Made by a program: the position numbers and the translations under genes
Part shown: piece after piece, positions 20,472 through 31,320 of the stretch
Layout of the letters: the number at the start of each line of letters is the position of its first letter
Position numbering within the stretch: position 1 is the stretch's first letter
Notes under the pieces: model-generated
The model's input: only the letters and a program-made list of their open reading frames with translations
Database searches by the model: none
Told to the model about the DNA's origin: nothing
DNA from: Chrysaora quinquecirrha
Lineage: Eukaryota > Cnidaria > Scyphozoa > Semaeostomeae > Pelagiidae
Length of the DNA stretch: 64,000 bases
NCBI GenBank assembly: GCA_014526335.1
Contig: JACTAT010000137.1
Coordinates: 625,056 to 689,055, forward strand
Direction of reading: 5' to 3'

Positions 20472-20966
20472 CACGCTAGCCAATCTATAATCACTACTGT
20501 GGTGGATAATCACTACTGTGGTGGGCTATTATGCTTGATGTCGTGGGTTACTATAATTGTTGTGGTGGTAGTTTTGCGTAATGTGGTGGACAAACACTAC
20601 TGTGGTGGGTTATTATGCTTGATGTGGCGGCATTTTTGGGCACTGTGGTGGATTTTGTGGTTTTTTTGCTTGATCTATAGAGTTTTGCTATGACTTCGTA
20701 TTCACCACATAAAGCATTATAACCCACCACAAGTAGTGATTATCCACCACAGTACGCAAACACTACCACCACAACAAGCATAATAACCCACCACAAGTAG
20801 TGATTTCCGCCACAGTACGCAGAAACTACCACCACATCAAGCATAATAACCCACCATAGTAGTGATTATCTACCACAGTACGCAGAAACTACCACCACAG
20901 TACGCAAAACGTACCACTACAGTAGTGATTATCCACCACAGTAGTGATTATAGATTCGCTAGCGTG
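20472..20966. mobile_element. Inverted-repeat element built of ACTACTGTGGTGG units
   Basis: The left end is CACGCTAGCCAATCTATAAT and the right end the complement of CACGCTAGCGAATCTATAAT. From both ends run tandem units of about 27 bp with CACTACTGTGGTGG and TTATTATGCTTG words, pointing inward in opposite orientations, so most of the 495 bp can fold on itself. There is no coding capacity. The same units and the same right terminus recur at 54430-54832 and 55575-55861. It is located in P450 intron 2. Confidence 0.85.
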
Positions 20967-21230
20967 TGCTGTAATGCTTATTTTGTTCTACATTAATTTT
21001 GGATCGTGATTTCCTATAAATAATCGTATTTTACAGCTGAATTAAAGTTAGCTGTTTCTGAGATCGGCATTGTACTAATAATGAGATAAACTAAAGAAAG
21101 CGTTATCTCTTCTTGTTCTTTTGGCTAGGAAATCATGCCACTTTGATCTGTGACAGTGAATAGAAGGAGATAAGACCAAGCATTTTGAGAATAGCCTGTT
21201 GAATCGTTCGTTTTCAATTGAATAGGTAGT

Positions 21231-21603
21231 TACACTCTTTTTTTTTATAAGAACCAGGAAATATTAATCGAGGCTGGCTGTTCTTAAATTTTTGCCATTT
21301 TTGAGCCTGAAATGTTCTTAATCTGTTCTTAATTCCTTGGTTACTAAGATTCTAAGATATCTATATTTTTCAATAAAAGTCTGGGATGATACTAGATTTG
21401 TGTGAAAATGCAGCATTCTTGTCTATATCTCTGTTTGCTTCCTTTTTACATTCAGTCTGACTGTCTTACTTACATATTTTGCTGATATTCTTAGGGCTTT
21501 TGAAAAGCCCAGCCTCAGCTTGTTCTTAATTTGTTCTAAAAATCTGGGCAAAATCCAGGCTCGTGTTCTTATAAAATTGTTCTTATAAAAGAAAAAGAGT
21601 GTA
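21231..21603. mobile_element. TACACTC MITE, diverged relative of the TACACGC family
   Basis: The ends TACACTCTTTTTTTTTATAA and the complement of TACACTCTTTTTCTTTTATA form inverted repeats that resemble the TACACGC family in the terminal bases and the TATAAGAAC word. The interior differs, with TGTTCTTAAT repeats. Length is 373 bp. Confidence 0.75.
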
Positions 21604-21781
21604 CATGGTTATTATTACCGAAAGACAATAGTTTGTGTATAGAATGCCCAGTCCTCTAGCTGTAACTGGCAAAAAGCAAACTCCTGGGTACTATATCCTT
21701 TGCCGATTACCCACCAAATTCTGTAACCGACCAAGCTTTAATTACCTCGAGTGAAAATAAATTGCAAATGGCAACACTTAC

Positions 21782-21975
21782 ATTCCATCGAACATTTTGA
21801 AAGTAAATCTCCAAATACATCTTCAACAACATCGTTGGAATCTCGCATAAGGCTTAATTTTTCAAGAGCATCCATTGTGACTCTGTTGAATCCATCAAAA
21901 TAATTCTTGACATTCAAAGGCTTTAGCAAATATTTATTCATTATCGCACGAAGTTTAGCCCATTCTTCATCTTGG
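21782..21975 (-). CDS. Mitochondrial-type cytochrome P450, exon 2
   Basis: A 194-nt exon encoding QDEEWAKLRAIMNKYLLKP and NVKNYFDGFNRVTMDALEKL, the C-helix WxxxR region that contacts a haem propionate, and helices C-D. The acceptor is TTTTTCCACAG. The donor T/GTAAGT leaves one base that combines with exon 3 to make serine. Wxx(K)LR is the expected W-R pair. Confidence 0.9.
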
Positions 21976-22104
21976 CTGTGGAAAAAGATGAAAGGGTTTT
22001 GACGCTTGAGTGCATAATTGAGCAATACCAATCAAGCCCCGGTCAAAAAGCCTGAAAATCTGACTGAACAACACTCAACATTTGTTTAGCCAAAAACTTC
22101 ACAC

Positions 22105-22240
22105 ACAGTAATGTCTGTGCAGTACCATGGAAGGTGTGCACTACCCTGGAGGGACATCATCAGTGCAGTGGCAGACGTTCAGTTTAGTGGAGGGATATCA
22201 TATCATCACTACAGTGGAGGGATATTCAATTCATTTTTAT
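22105..22240. repeat. GTGCAGT...TGGAGGGATATCAT degenerate array
   Basis: Several degenerate units containing CAGTGGAGGGATATCATCA or close variants. The units resemble those of the element at 61691-61966 and the short array at 45285-45370. No terminal repeats are seen here. Confidence 0.55.
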
Positions 22241-22499
22241 TTTTGAAGAATGAAAACATGATGTAGGGGATTTCAGCAAACCGAAAGGAATATACCCACC
22301 TACCTACCTACCTACCAAGATAGATAGGAATTAGGAATGTTGTAAAAAAAGGTAGGAATTTTCATTCTCTATGCACACATTTTAAACAGTCAATGAGTTG
22401 AGTCATTTATTTTAATTGCAATTCAAATGCATACAATCAAAACAATCGAAGAGGTTGTTCCGAATCTACTAAATTTGGCATAAGTTTGAACAACAAACT

Positions 22500-22870
22500 C
22501 ATTAGAAAGCCATTATCCAGAATGCACTAAAATCTGGAACAATCAATAAAGCTGGGAACTCTTGGAATGAGTGGGGATAAAGGGAACCGAGGGGAACCAA
22601 TGGAACATGCTGAAACAAAGTTGGAGGAATCGGAGGGAACAAATGGGAACGAAGTAGGAATCGGTGGGAATATGCGAGAATCAGATGTGACAAGGAGGAA
22701 CAAGTAGGGAATCACTGAAAAAGAGAAGAGACAACTGAGAACAATCATGAAAAGAAAAATCACCGCAAACAAATGCGAACAAGTTGAAAAAGAAATGGGG
22801 GTCAATGACGATCACGGGGAAAGCAAGAACACGGCTTTTAATAGCTAGGATCACAGGGAATAAGTGGGAA
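22500..22870. repeat. Purine-rich degenerate minisatellite
   Basis: Repeated GGGAACNNANTGGGAAC-like words over about 370 bp make the plus strand strongly purine-biased. The leucine/proline-rich minus-strand frames are by-products. Confidence 0.6.
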
Positions 22871-23440
22871 CAAAGTGAAGATTCTTCTACACTATTTGTT
22901 GCAAGATGGAAGCAAACTAGGCTGATCTAGGCTAATCTCATTCTTCAAACATGGCTAATGGGTACCTTTAATCAATTTTAGCATGGTTGCCCCTTAGAAA
23001 AAATTACTGACTGACAGGGGGCCATGCAACTAAAATTTATACAGTTTACAAAATTTACAGCTACAATGAATATAGAAAAACTCTAAATTTACTTAATTCA
23101 AAACCGACTAAAGGAGAGAAATTAAAAGAACAAAAGAAACTGCATGCGGAAAATATCGAATTATCGAGGCTCTTTAAGCTCACTATTCAGATTATTCTAG
23201 AGATTCGCCCCCCGGTGAAAGAGAAACATCTCTGACCAGCTGATGTTCGAAGCAAAGGTACTTAGATTAACGCTTGAATTTCTCAACACACGAGGTGTAG
23301 CCTGAGCCTCACTCACCCTACGGAACATGTCACTCATATAGGAGGGACTATTGTTTTTCAAACTCAATTAGTTCCATGATAGTTGACCACCCTAGTGCAC
23401 GAAAGAGAGGCAATGCTAATTGATCAAAACGACTATTAGT
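22871..23440. other. P450 intron 1 sequence, possible retroelement debris
   Basis: No intact gene. The words at 23205-23420 (TCACTCACCCTACGGAACAT, GTTCCATGATAGTTGACCA) may derive from the tail of a LINE-type element, but I cannot establish a frame. Confidence 0.25.
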
Positions 23441-23845
23441 TACACGCTATTTTTTATAAGGAACCACTTTAAAAGGAACCTACATGTAGAAGGCCCGAAA
23501 ATTTAAAGAACTTATACTACTAAAGAGAAAATCATTAAGGAACTTTTCAATGTTGAATGCTTTTATCACTGCAAATAATCAAGAATTAGAAAGCTGGTTC
23601 CATTCATTTGCAGTCGAAAACCACATAAATTGTACGTTAAGCATGTATCAAATGTTTCTATGAGCAGTCCCGAGCTTTGCTCACATGCAAGTGTCTCTCT
23701 ATTATTGTTATGACCACTGTATGTGCAGTTAAAATTAAGGAACTATTAAGGAACTTTTTGAACTACGATTGCCTCAAAAGAGGTCCAAAAATAAGGAACT
23801 TTAAGAACTAGGCCTTGAGGTAGGTTCCTTAAAAAAAAGCGTGTA
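23441..23845 (+). mobile_element. TACACGC MITE, copy B
   Basis: The ends are TACACGCTATTTTTTATAAG and the complement of TACACGCTTTTTTTTAAGG. It is 405 bp, nearly identical in layout to copy A and in the same orientation. It lies in P450 intron 1. Confidence 0.9.
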
Positions 23846-24015
23846 AGTTTCTGCAAGAATAAAAGGCTGCTCCGCAGCAATTATAGGGTCGCTTCATCGG
23901 AGATTTAATGGTCATGACAGCAATGGAACACAGCAGTTTGACGTAGGAAATCAATAACGTTACAAGTAGAATATCAAAAGGATTGATACTTAAGTTCCTT
24001 CTTATTTTTTATCTT

Positions 24016-24477
24016 AACGCCGTGACAGCTCCAACCTTGAGAAAGTGAGGCAAGAGGGGAAGAGGTCAACCGAGCCGAAGCTATAAAGACACCTTCAAGT
24101 CAAGGAGTTATGTGACGAGGGAAAGATGAAGGAAGTTATTTGTTTAATATCCGACAGGGCGAGGTGGTGATACAAAAGCAATCCATGGCGTACCCTTTTT
24201 CTGAATAACATTCTGAAAAAGTACCCTTTTCAGAATGTTATTCAGAAAAGGGTACTTTTCATCGTCACACAAAATCGTGGCATAAGCCGGTCGATGCCTT
24301 GTCGATACGCCATGGATTGCTTTTGTATCACCACCTCGCCCTGTCGGATATTAAACACATAACTTCCTTCATTTTTCCCTCGTCACATAACTCCTTGAAG
24401 GTGTCTTTATAGCTGCGGCTCGGTTGACCTCTTCCCCTCTTGCCTCATTTTCTCAAGGTTGGAGCTGTCACGGCGTT
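24016..24477. mobile_element. Foldback element with ~175-bp inverted arms
   Basis: The left arm 24016-24192 starts AACGCCGTGACAGCTCC and ends CCATGGCGTA. The right arm 24306-24477 is its inverted copy, differing by a few substitutions and a small indel. The 113-bp spacer begins with a second, nearly perfect palindrome at about 24190-24257 (TTCTGAATAACATTCTGAAA). There is no obvious transposase. The duplex could form a long hairpin. It lies in P450 intron 1. Confidence 0.85.
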
Positions 24478-25483
24478 TGATGACACAGGAGATAATAATG
24501 ATGCAAAACCTCAAGCAAGACAGTGCGGCTTGCAATTCATGGAATCCTGAGTATTCGTCGCCAACATCACATTGAGAACAATTGCAGTTGTGTCGAGTCC
24601 ACTACATTCAGGGTCCAAGCTTTGCAAACGTATGTGGCAATCGGGAAAAATGAGCAACCGTACTAGACGGATCTTAGATGCCTTGCTTATTTGATGGATC
24701 ATCCAGTTACGTGTGAGCTTTTACTGATTTCGCTTAACCAATGCGGCTTCGATATTCCTTCTCATAATCGCCCTTATACTTGGTATTGGACCCCATGAAG
24801 TTAAATGTGTCGACTTTTATTAAAGGGGCACTTAACTGGTGGGGACTATTTTATCAACTGACTGGGAAATGTAAGGGCCTGGTGGAGATTTTCCTCATTT
24901 GTTTGTGTGTTAAAAGATCCCCTTGATGGGAAGTTTTGGACTTTATATCAAGTGAAGACTCATTAGATGAGTCACATCATTAGATAAGTGGACATGCATT
25001 AGATGAGAAATCAGTATATTATACCATGACATATCTTTGTAACGCTTCTTTTAGTCTGCAAGTAAAAAATTGACGGCACACCTGAACACTAATTGCCAAA
25101 AAATCACCAGAGAAATAGGTTTGGTTATTCAGATAACGAGTACTTCAAGGGAGTTTAGATGGCCATAAATAATTATTGGTTGGTGATACCATAGCCATGT
25201 TTTATATGGAATTGCTCCTTTTTGGATACTCTATTCGATGCCATTATCAGATTTTAAAAATTGTAAAAAAAAATTGTTTACTGACCGGAAAGGTGTGGCC
25301 TTATTGCTCACGTGACTTTCATTGTTCTGCCGAAATATGTCCTCGGCTTTAAATAAACGTTACCATGTGTAGAGCCTAAATAAAGCTTAAAAACAAAGGT
25401 TAGGCAGGTTGCCCGATTGCTATAAGAAATTCCCTGTCTAGGTTAGAGTTTAGAAAAAAGCTTTAAATTTCAAGGTGCTAATA
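24478..25483. other. P450 intron 1 sequence, nothing recognised
   Basis: Scattered repeats of CATTAGATGAG at 24955-25010. No gene seen. Confidence 0.4.
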
Positions 25484-25770
25484 ATACACCTTTTCAACTA
25501 AGGGCCTCGTTTTCAAAAAATTTGAAAATTGTCTCACAGAAAAATTTGGACTTCAGATTCGAATTCAGCACCTTCGTTTTAGTATTGAGGCCAATTTTTA
25601 CGCTTCTCCTCATTACAATGCTGATTATACAGCAATTGAAAGTTTTAAAATTTGTAAGGGATCTGACCATAAAAAATGACTGAGGGTGTAAAATTTCACC
25701 CCCAGCGATTTCTCACGGTCAAATCCTTTATAAATTTTCAACCTTTTAACCGCTATAAAATCTTCTATCT
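25484..25770 (+). mobile_element. Truncated copy of the 415-bp palindromic element
   Basis: It shares TTTCAACTAA then GGCCTCGTTTTCAAAAA, CAGATTCGAATTCAGCACCT and TTTGACC...CACCC...GGTCAAATCC with the palindrome at 55974-56388. The left arm and centre are present. The outer part of the right arm is lost. Confidence 0.7.
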
Positions 25771-26502
25771 TTTTATACATAGTTTAATGCTATCTGTAAG
25801 TTGAGATGTCTGTAAGTTCGAGAAATCTTTTTATTTATAGTTCAATGACAGATAGAAGGAAGTAAATTGTAAACAGACGTGAGCGAACAAGAAGTTTAGG
25901 CCTTTAGGGACAGTTCATCTTCAAAAACGTGTAAGAGAAAATGATTTGCAAGCTATAGGACATTCAGGAGAGATGTGCTATACAGCATTAGAAGGGAGTG
26001 ATTTGCCACTCGCTAGCAGTAAATCGAGAATGGGGGGGCGGTAAAGAGCCGAAACCGATCACGAAAGAAAGAATGCACAGCGAAATAAATCATTACGTAC
26101 ATTTATGGCCTTCTACGTAGTTATAAACTCGGTCGTTTAGATAGTAATCATTTAAACCACAAGACTAAGTTAATTGCAAACTCAATTCAAAGCAAAACTA
26201 ACACACAGCGAATGCTCAATCTCCAACTTCTACTCCTTACATGTTACATCCCTGTGCCCTCAATACAAGTCATCACTACAGTAGTCTGCCTTGTTTGACC
26301 AGACAGTAACACATAATCAATATCGGATTATACAGAAATAGAATTCCCTATATGCTGGCGCTACCCTATTTACTGGCTGCCCTATACACATGGAAACGCG
26401 ACCGGATTGGGTGAAAAAATCATGTTGACTTCCTTATGATCCGTGTGAAAACGTCCCCAACTACACTACAGTACCAGAATTCACCATTTGACTTTAACTT
26501 AC
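25771..26502. other. P450 intron 1, 5' part
   Basis: Non-coding sequence between the element and exon 1. No recognised repeats or exons. Confidence 0.4.
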
Positions 26503-26966
26503 GTTTCACTTAATCCAGGTGGCAACGAAAGCTTTGCCTTTTCTTTGAACATTCCCCCAAGGGACTCGCTAAGGTCACGAGCTGGCCACTTTTCTTCTTC
26601 TCTGAGAATTTTTTCCAGTATCACCGGATCATTTATCACCACCATTTCTCGGCCAAATGCATTAATTTTATATATTCCTTTGTACGTCTTTGCTTGATCG
26701 ATCAGCATCAAGTGGAATTTGTCAGTCCCTTTTCGTAAAAAATCCAAATTACCAACAACAGGCCATGCTGGAGGTCCAGGCATGGAATCAAATGATTTTA
26801 CTTCATCTCTGTTTACATTACTTGCTGATATTGAGGTCACATTTCGAGTAAACAACAGGTGGCGTCGTAGTAATAGCCCAGAAGCATAGCTGCGAGATAG
26901 TTCTTGTCCTTGTTTTGATGAAGAAAATAAAACGGTGAGCAATTTTGTAGATCTTATTTGATTCAT
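26503..26966 (-). CDS. Mitochondrial-type cytochrome P450, exon 1 (targeting sequence and N-terminal domain)
   Basis: The start ATG is at 26966. The first 45 or so residues (MNQIRSTKLLTVLFSSSK..., RSYASGLLLRRHLLF) are rich in R, S and L and lack acidic residues, as in a mitochondrial presequence. There is no ER membrane anchor. Then come the proline hinge MPGPPAWPVVGNLDFL, the A-helix region and FGREMVVINDPVILEKILR then EEEKWPARD, which resemble mitochondrial-clan P450s such as the CYP10, CYP24 and CYP27 groups. Donor AC/GTAAGT continues in frame into exon 2. The seven exons found encode about 480 residues; the expected total is 520-540. It is probably a monooxygenase acting on a sterol-like or other lipophilic substrate with ferredoxin as electron donor; the substrate is unknown. 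The gene spans about 15 kb and is heavily invaded by transposons. Confidence 0.92.
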
Positions 26967-27490
26967 CTCGATCCCAGAAGATCTGAATTTTATTCAATTT
27001 CTTCTCTTCGGTTTACTGCATGCTTTGCATGGGAATATCTTTGACGAATGCCAAAAGGACAAAGGTGAATAAGAGACAAAGGTCGGAACATAATTGACAG
27101 CACATATCCAGGCAGTCATTAAAAGCAGGACCTTGAGACCGTATGACCTCAGGACCCTCATGTTCTGAAATCAACTCTACCATGACCACTGTTAGACAAA
27201 TTTCTCGGCACTGTGAAACTTGAGGTAAGCTTCAGGAAAATGATAACGGATTTCAATTTTTATTATATTTTTTGGACATTTTTCAATCCATCTCCACCAT
27301 TTGTACAAGTCACTCTTGGATTTTCTTTCGTGTGAACCATGAAAACAAATTCACAGCAAACTTAACATGTGTTCTAAATTTGCTGTGTAACATCGCGTTT
27401 TTTAGTAATCTCGTAATCAAAAATTCGTATTTACACCCGTTTCTTTTGCCAAAAGTGGGCATTTGCTAGTGAACTGAAATTTTTCTAAAG
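26967..27490. other. Upstream of P450, possible promoter region
   Basis: Lies 5' of the P450 start on the minus strand. No clear core promoter motif was identified and no conserved coding is seen. Confidence 0.3.
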
Positions 27491-27671
27491 GGCAACACAC
27501 GCTCTTCGTGCAATTTGCTGTGATGGAATTGCATTTGATCAGCATGAAAATATCCCCGTGGAATATACAGAAGTACTTCGAATTCTTTCAGCTTGGCACA
27601 AGCACAAGCCAAGCTTCCTGGCAAAGAAAGTAGCTATTCTTTGGGAAAACAAAAGCTACTACTTATCATAA
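27491..27671 (+). CDS. Coding-like terminal exon or gene fragment, unknown
   Basis: After a reasonable acceptor (TTTTTCTAAAG) a frame of about 60 codons reads THALRAICCDGIAFDQHENI and PVEYTEVLRILSAWHKHKPS, then AKKVAILWENKSYYLS and TAA. The amino-acid composition looks like real protein. No partner exon upstream was found and the family is not recognised. It may be the last exon of a plus-strand gene or a relic. Confidence 0.3.
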
Positions 27672-28526
27672 CAATGTCTCCTCAAAGAGTCAAGACACAT
27701 CTCCCTGGATGTCAGAGGCAGTAGGATGATAATGGAAAATACAATGATGGTGAAAATGTGAAAAGGTTAAGTTCCCCCTGACACATGCAGGAAAAAATAG
27801 CACGTGAAAGGTACTCGAGGCGCCGTAGGTGAAAGATATTCTTAGTGAGCACGGTTGACAGGGTCCCTGCTAATCCTTGAAGAGCACTGTACCAGCTTAT
27901 ATAGAAGAACAAATAGTAATAGGTTGGGACAAATATTTTGCTCCTACGGTAAAGCTGGTCATCCAGAAGATACACAGGTCTTTTCAATAATCAGGGACCA
28001 GTTGTGTGGCATTGATTCTGCTGGCGGTGGTGCAGAGCTCAATTGTTGCTATCTGTTGATAATAAAGACTCAGAAGATTTAAAAAATATACTGTATGTAG
28101 ATGTATCCTCACAGACAGGAATGAGCATATTCGAGTCCTTTTTGGATGTTTGTTTTGATATTTTCGTTATTGTTTATTGCCATATTATGCCTATTTGACT
28201 TATATTGATATACCGCTCATTTGCTTGCCAAGATTCTTCAAAAATCATGCAATTGACACAATGATAAAAAAATATAGGATTAGTCACAACTATGAAGTCT
28301 CTCCTTAATGTTTTACAAATTTGTTTTAAATTATGCACCCGTTCGCGTAAAATATGCTGATATGATTACTATAATTTATTACTAAGATTTACTGCATAGT
28401 TTTAAATTCTGTTTTCAAAAAAGCACCATTCCTCTTTCTCCATTCCAGTTCCAGATCCTGATCCCCTTTCAATTCCCCTGCCCTGTCCGTTCCATATTTT
28501 TGGTAATAGCCGCACATCAGACATCA
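27672..28526. other. Intergenic stretch, nothing recognised
   Basis: AT-rich. Short frames on both strands have no recognisable motifs. Confidence 0.35.
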
Positions 28527-28734
28527 ATGGTGGACAGTGGAGTGGACAATACTATCTACTGCAGACTGCTGTACGCCGCAGTAATTTCATTCGATGCAAC
28601 CTTCTCAGTTAACTATGATGCAGGTTGGATGTTAATCAGCACCTTTATTAAAAACAGAATGGAAATCCAAGGCAGAGTAACAGCTTATGAAACTGTGCAG
28701 AGTTGGCAGAGCAGGACGGCTGCTGAAAGGCCAG
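28527..28734 (+). CDS. C2H2 zinc-finger protein, proposed first coding exon
   Basis: ATG 28527 lies in a favourable context (CATCAATGG) and opens 69 codons beginning MVDSGVDNTIYCRLLYAAVI and ending SRTAAERP. The donor CCAG/GTGAAG leaves one base that, with the first two bases of the exon at 29434, makes glycine and keeps the frame. No DNA-binding motif occurs here; the region may be a protein-interaction domain of unknown type. The link to the zinc-finger exons rests only on phase compatibility, so the true first exon could be elsewhere. Confidence 0.45.
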
Positions 28735-29017
28735 GTGAAGTGAAGAACAAAATTAATTGGCCCAAAGATCTAGAAGAAGGCGTAGGCCAACAGTCCCTCC
28801 ACGTACACCTGTATTATGTCTCTTATTTCTCTCAATTGCTTTTGCAGTTGCTTCAATCTACAATTTTCCTGTGTCAATCAAGACTATTATCTTCAAAAAA
28901 GAGTAATTCCTCATTTCTGTCCCAACCAAAGTTTGGTGCAAACCCCACTATATGGTAGCTTCATAGCCAGTTTTTATTTTCATTTCTGATTTTATGGCAG
29001 AAAAATCCAGGTGAAGG

Positions 29018-29115
29018 TGCTGTGGCATCGTAGCCTAATCCAGCTGGCTTGTAGTGTCTCATCAACTTCAAGGTTGGGGTGGAAACCCCACCATGTTAGC
29101 TTCACAGCCAGGGTA
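29018..29115 (+). mobile_element. SINE head fragment
   Basis: GTGCTGTGGCATCGTAGCC and CCAGCTGGCTTGTAGTGTC align with the tRNA-like head of the SINE at 57768-57940 read on the minus strand. The B box part is diverged (CAAGGTTGGGG). It lies in intron 1 of the zinc-finger model. Confidence 0.5.
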
Positions 29116-29433
29116 AAGGTCTTGATTATTTAACATACTAACTACGTACCAAGACTAAGACTTAGAGACTGGCCCTCAATACCATAAATGCTCTAATAAA
29201 CCTCCAGGCGTTTATTTAACTTTTGAGATTTTAAGGGGGGTGCTTATTGGAGATAGGTGTTTAATAGAGGCTTGGCATTTATGTACTAGAGCATTTACGG
29301 TGCACTATTTCACCTTCATATCCTCCCTCTTTTTCCATATTAGTATTTGTGCCCTGACCCTGCACCTTATGCATTACTGATCATTCCATTTTTCAATGCA
29401 CTCAATCTATTTATTTTTTTCCTTTTAATTTAG

Positions 29434-29613
29434 GATTACCAATAAAGCCACTGGTAAATATGAAAATTGAATCACCTGATTATGTGCCAGAAGAGGAGTA
29501 TCATCCCTTGGATACAAACTTTGATGGGATCTGGTTGTCTAGCACACATGATCCTAATATGTTAATGCCAAATCAAGCAAACAGCAATGAATCTATCAAT
29601 CAATGCTTGCAAA
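29434..29613 (+). CDS. C2H2 zinc-finger protein, second exon (acidic linker)
   Basis: Acceptor TTTTAATTTAG and donor A/GTATGA. It encodes LPIKPLVNMKIESPDYVPEE, then a stretch rich in D, N and S ending SNESINQCLQ. The NMKIESPDY word resembles a SUMO-acceptor context (hydrophobic-K-x-E). One base carries over to the finger exon, giving serine at the junction. Confidence 0.65.
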
Positions 29614-29954
29614 GTATGAGTTTTCTATTTCATTTCATTACTCTGTTTTTTTTATTCAACAGCAGAAATTCTAACTTTGAAAAATGATCATCCCAAGTAC
29701 AGTAAGGTAGGTGTCATCAAGCAAGCAAACTCCTGTCTTCAATATCTCAGACATTTCAAATGCTTTGGAAATGGTATATTTTGAAATGAAGTGTTAAAGT
29801 GTTATGATGATTTGACCCATTTGATAAAACAATTTAAGCTGTCCTTTTTTTAAACCGCACTTGATTATAAGCCGCAAGAAGAGGGTTGAAAAAACAACTG
29901 TAATCTTCGGCTTACAATCGAAAACAAACACGGTAGTCAAATTCTGTATTATTA

Positions 29955-30720
29955 TTGGGTGGGCCAAAAAAGTAACCCCCCTAACTTCATAATTAATGTA
30001 AAATCTTTGCTATGGCAAAATCTTTCCAAACTTAAGCCAAATGAACTTCAACCTAGTAAAACATATCTGGTAGAAAAATGTCAACATTTCAAGCTCTTAA
30101 TTCAGAGCAATCCAACCTCAAAAATTTGTAGTCACAAATGCAGGTGTAATGAAACCAGCAAACAACCAAGGTACAAAAAAAAGATAAGGAATTTTTTTAA
30201 CCAGAGAGTATGGTCTGAATGTCCTCCATTATGTTCTGCGCATGTTTCAAGCCTTGTAAGAAATGTTTGTTTCATTGTTTACTCCAATTTTTGTTTTGGC
30301 AAGGACTCCATACTCAGTTGCATTACGCTGTTGCTTTTAGACACATGGTCCAGCCTTTCGTAAATAATGATTTCCGTACTGAACTGTCCAACAGAGTTAA
30401 ATCATTGCTATTTCTGGTGTTTTCGTAACCACAATCAAGTCAGGATAATTTTCCTTGACAATTATTTTCTTTGAGTTGAGCGTGTGGTGGTATGATACTC
30501 TTGATGTAATAACCTTTCTGGTTTCGTTACACCGGTATTTGTGACTACAATTTTTTTTAGCTTGGATTACTCTGAGAAAAAGCAGTTAGGGTTTTTGTTG
30601 TTCTACAAGAGATGTTTATTGGGTTGAAGTTTACCTGGGTAAAGTTTTGAAAGATTTTGCGGCAGGAAGGATTTATATCAATTATTTAGTTTGGGAGGGT
30701 TACTTTTTTGGCCCACCCGA
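29955..30720. mobile_element. Mariner-like MITE in zinc-finger intron 2
   Basis: The inverted ends are TTGGGTGGGCCAAAAAAGTA on the left and the complement of TCGGGTGGGCCAAAAAAGTA on the right, about 26 bp with two mismatches, each flanked by TA. The GGGCCAAAAAAGTAAC core resembles mariner termini. The 766-bp interior has no credible transposase; the plus-strand frame of 134 codons has no D,D(34)D-type motif. Confidence 0.8.
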
Positions 30721-31320
30721 TATATTATTGGATTTGTCTCTGTTTTTTCGTGCATACTGGTCTAGTGTTATTCGTCGCAATTTTAGTTCTTAAATTTATT
30801 GTGAAATTAAAATTTCCTGCCAACATTCAAATAACTTTTTCAAATTTATTACTTGTTCGTACTTTCTTAGCTTTCTTCAGAGATGAGGAGAAATTTCTTG
30901 CATTTATAGTCAGACCCCTTCCTATCCAGGGTAACCCCTTCCTGACGCTGTCAAAAGATAATTAGATTGCTAGGCAGGCAAGTGTCGTTATACCAATTTG
31001 GTTATACGAGAACAAGGAAAACGTTTTCTTAGTTTTTACCGAGCGAAAGTGACGACGCTAGGCACAAATGTCTTCTCTTCAACTTGAATAGTGATTTAGG
31101 AAAGGCAGAAGATCAAGGTTTCCTACACAAAAAGCATTCGTTACCTCTAAATAAATGACAAAAGGCTTAGCATTTGAACTTAAGGTGTTATAATTAGTTT
31201 TAAATGAGAATACCATGCCAACTTCAACTGAAACGCACGGTTTATAGCTTGCAACGTATTTCGAAGTAGAAGCTTTACCTCACTATTTTCCTTTTTTATA
31301 AAATCTCGCTTTTCTTAAAG

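Noticed and set aside
20472..20966. CRISPR-like array
   Set aside because: Units are contiguous and inverted with no unique spacers, and the host is eukaryotic.
29959..30363. 134-codon frame inside the mariner-like element
   Set aside because: It starts in the terminal repeat, lacks DDE-type motifs and has low-complexity composition. I treat it as non-coding interior.
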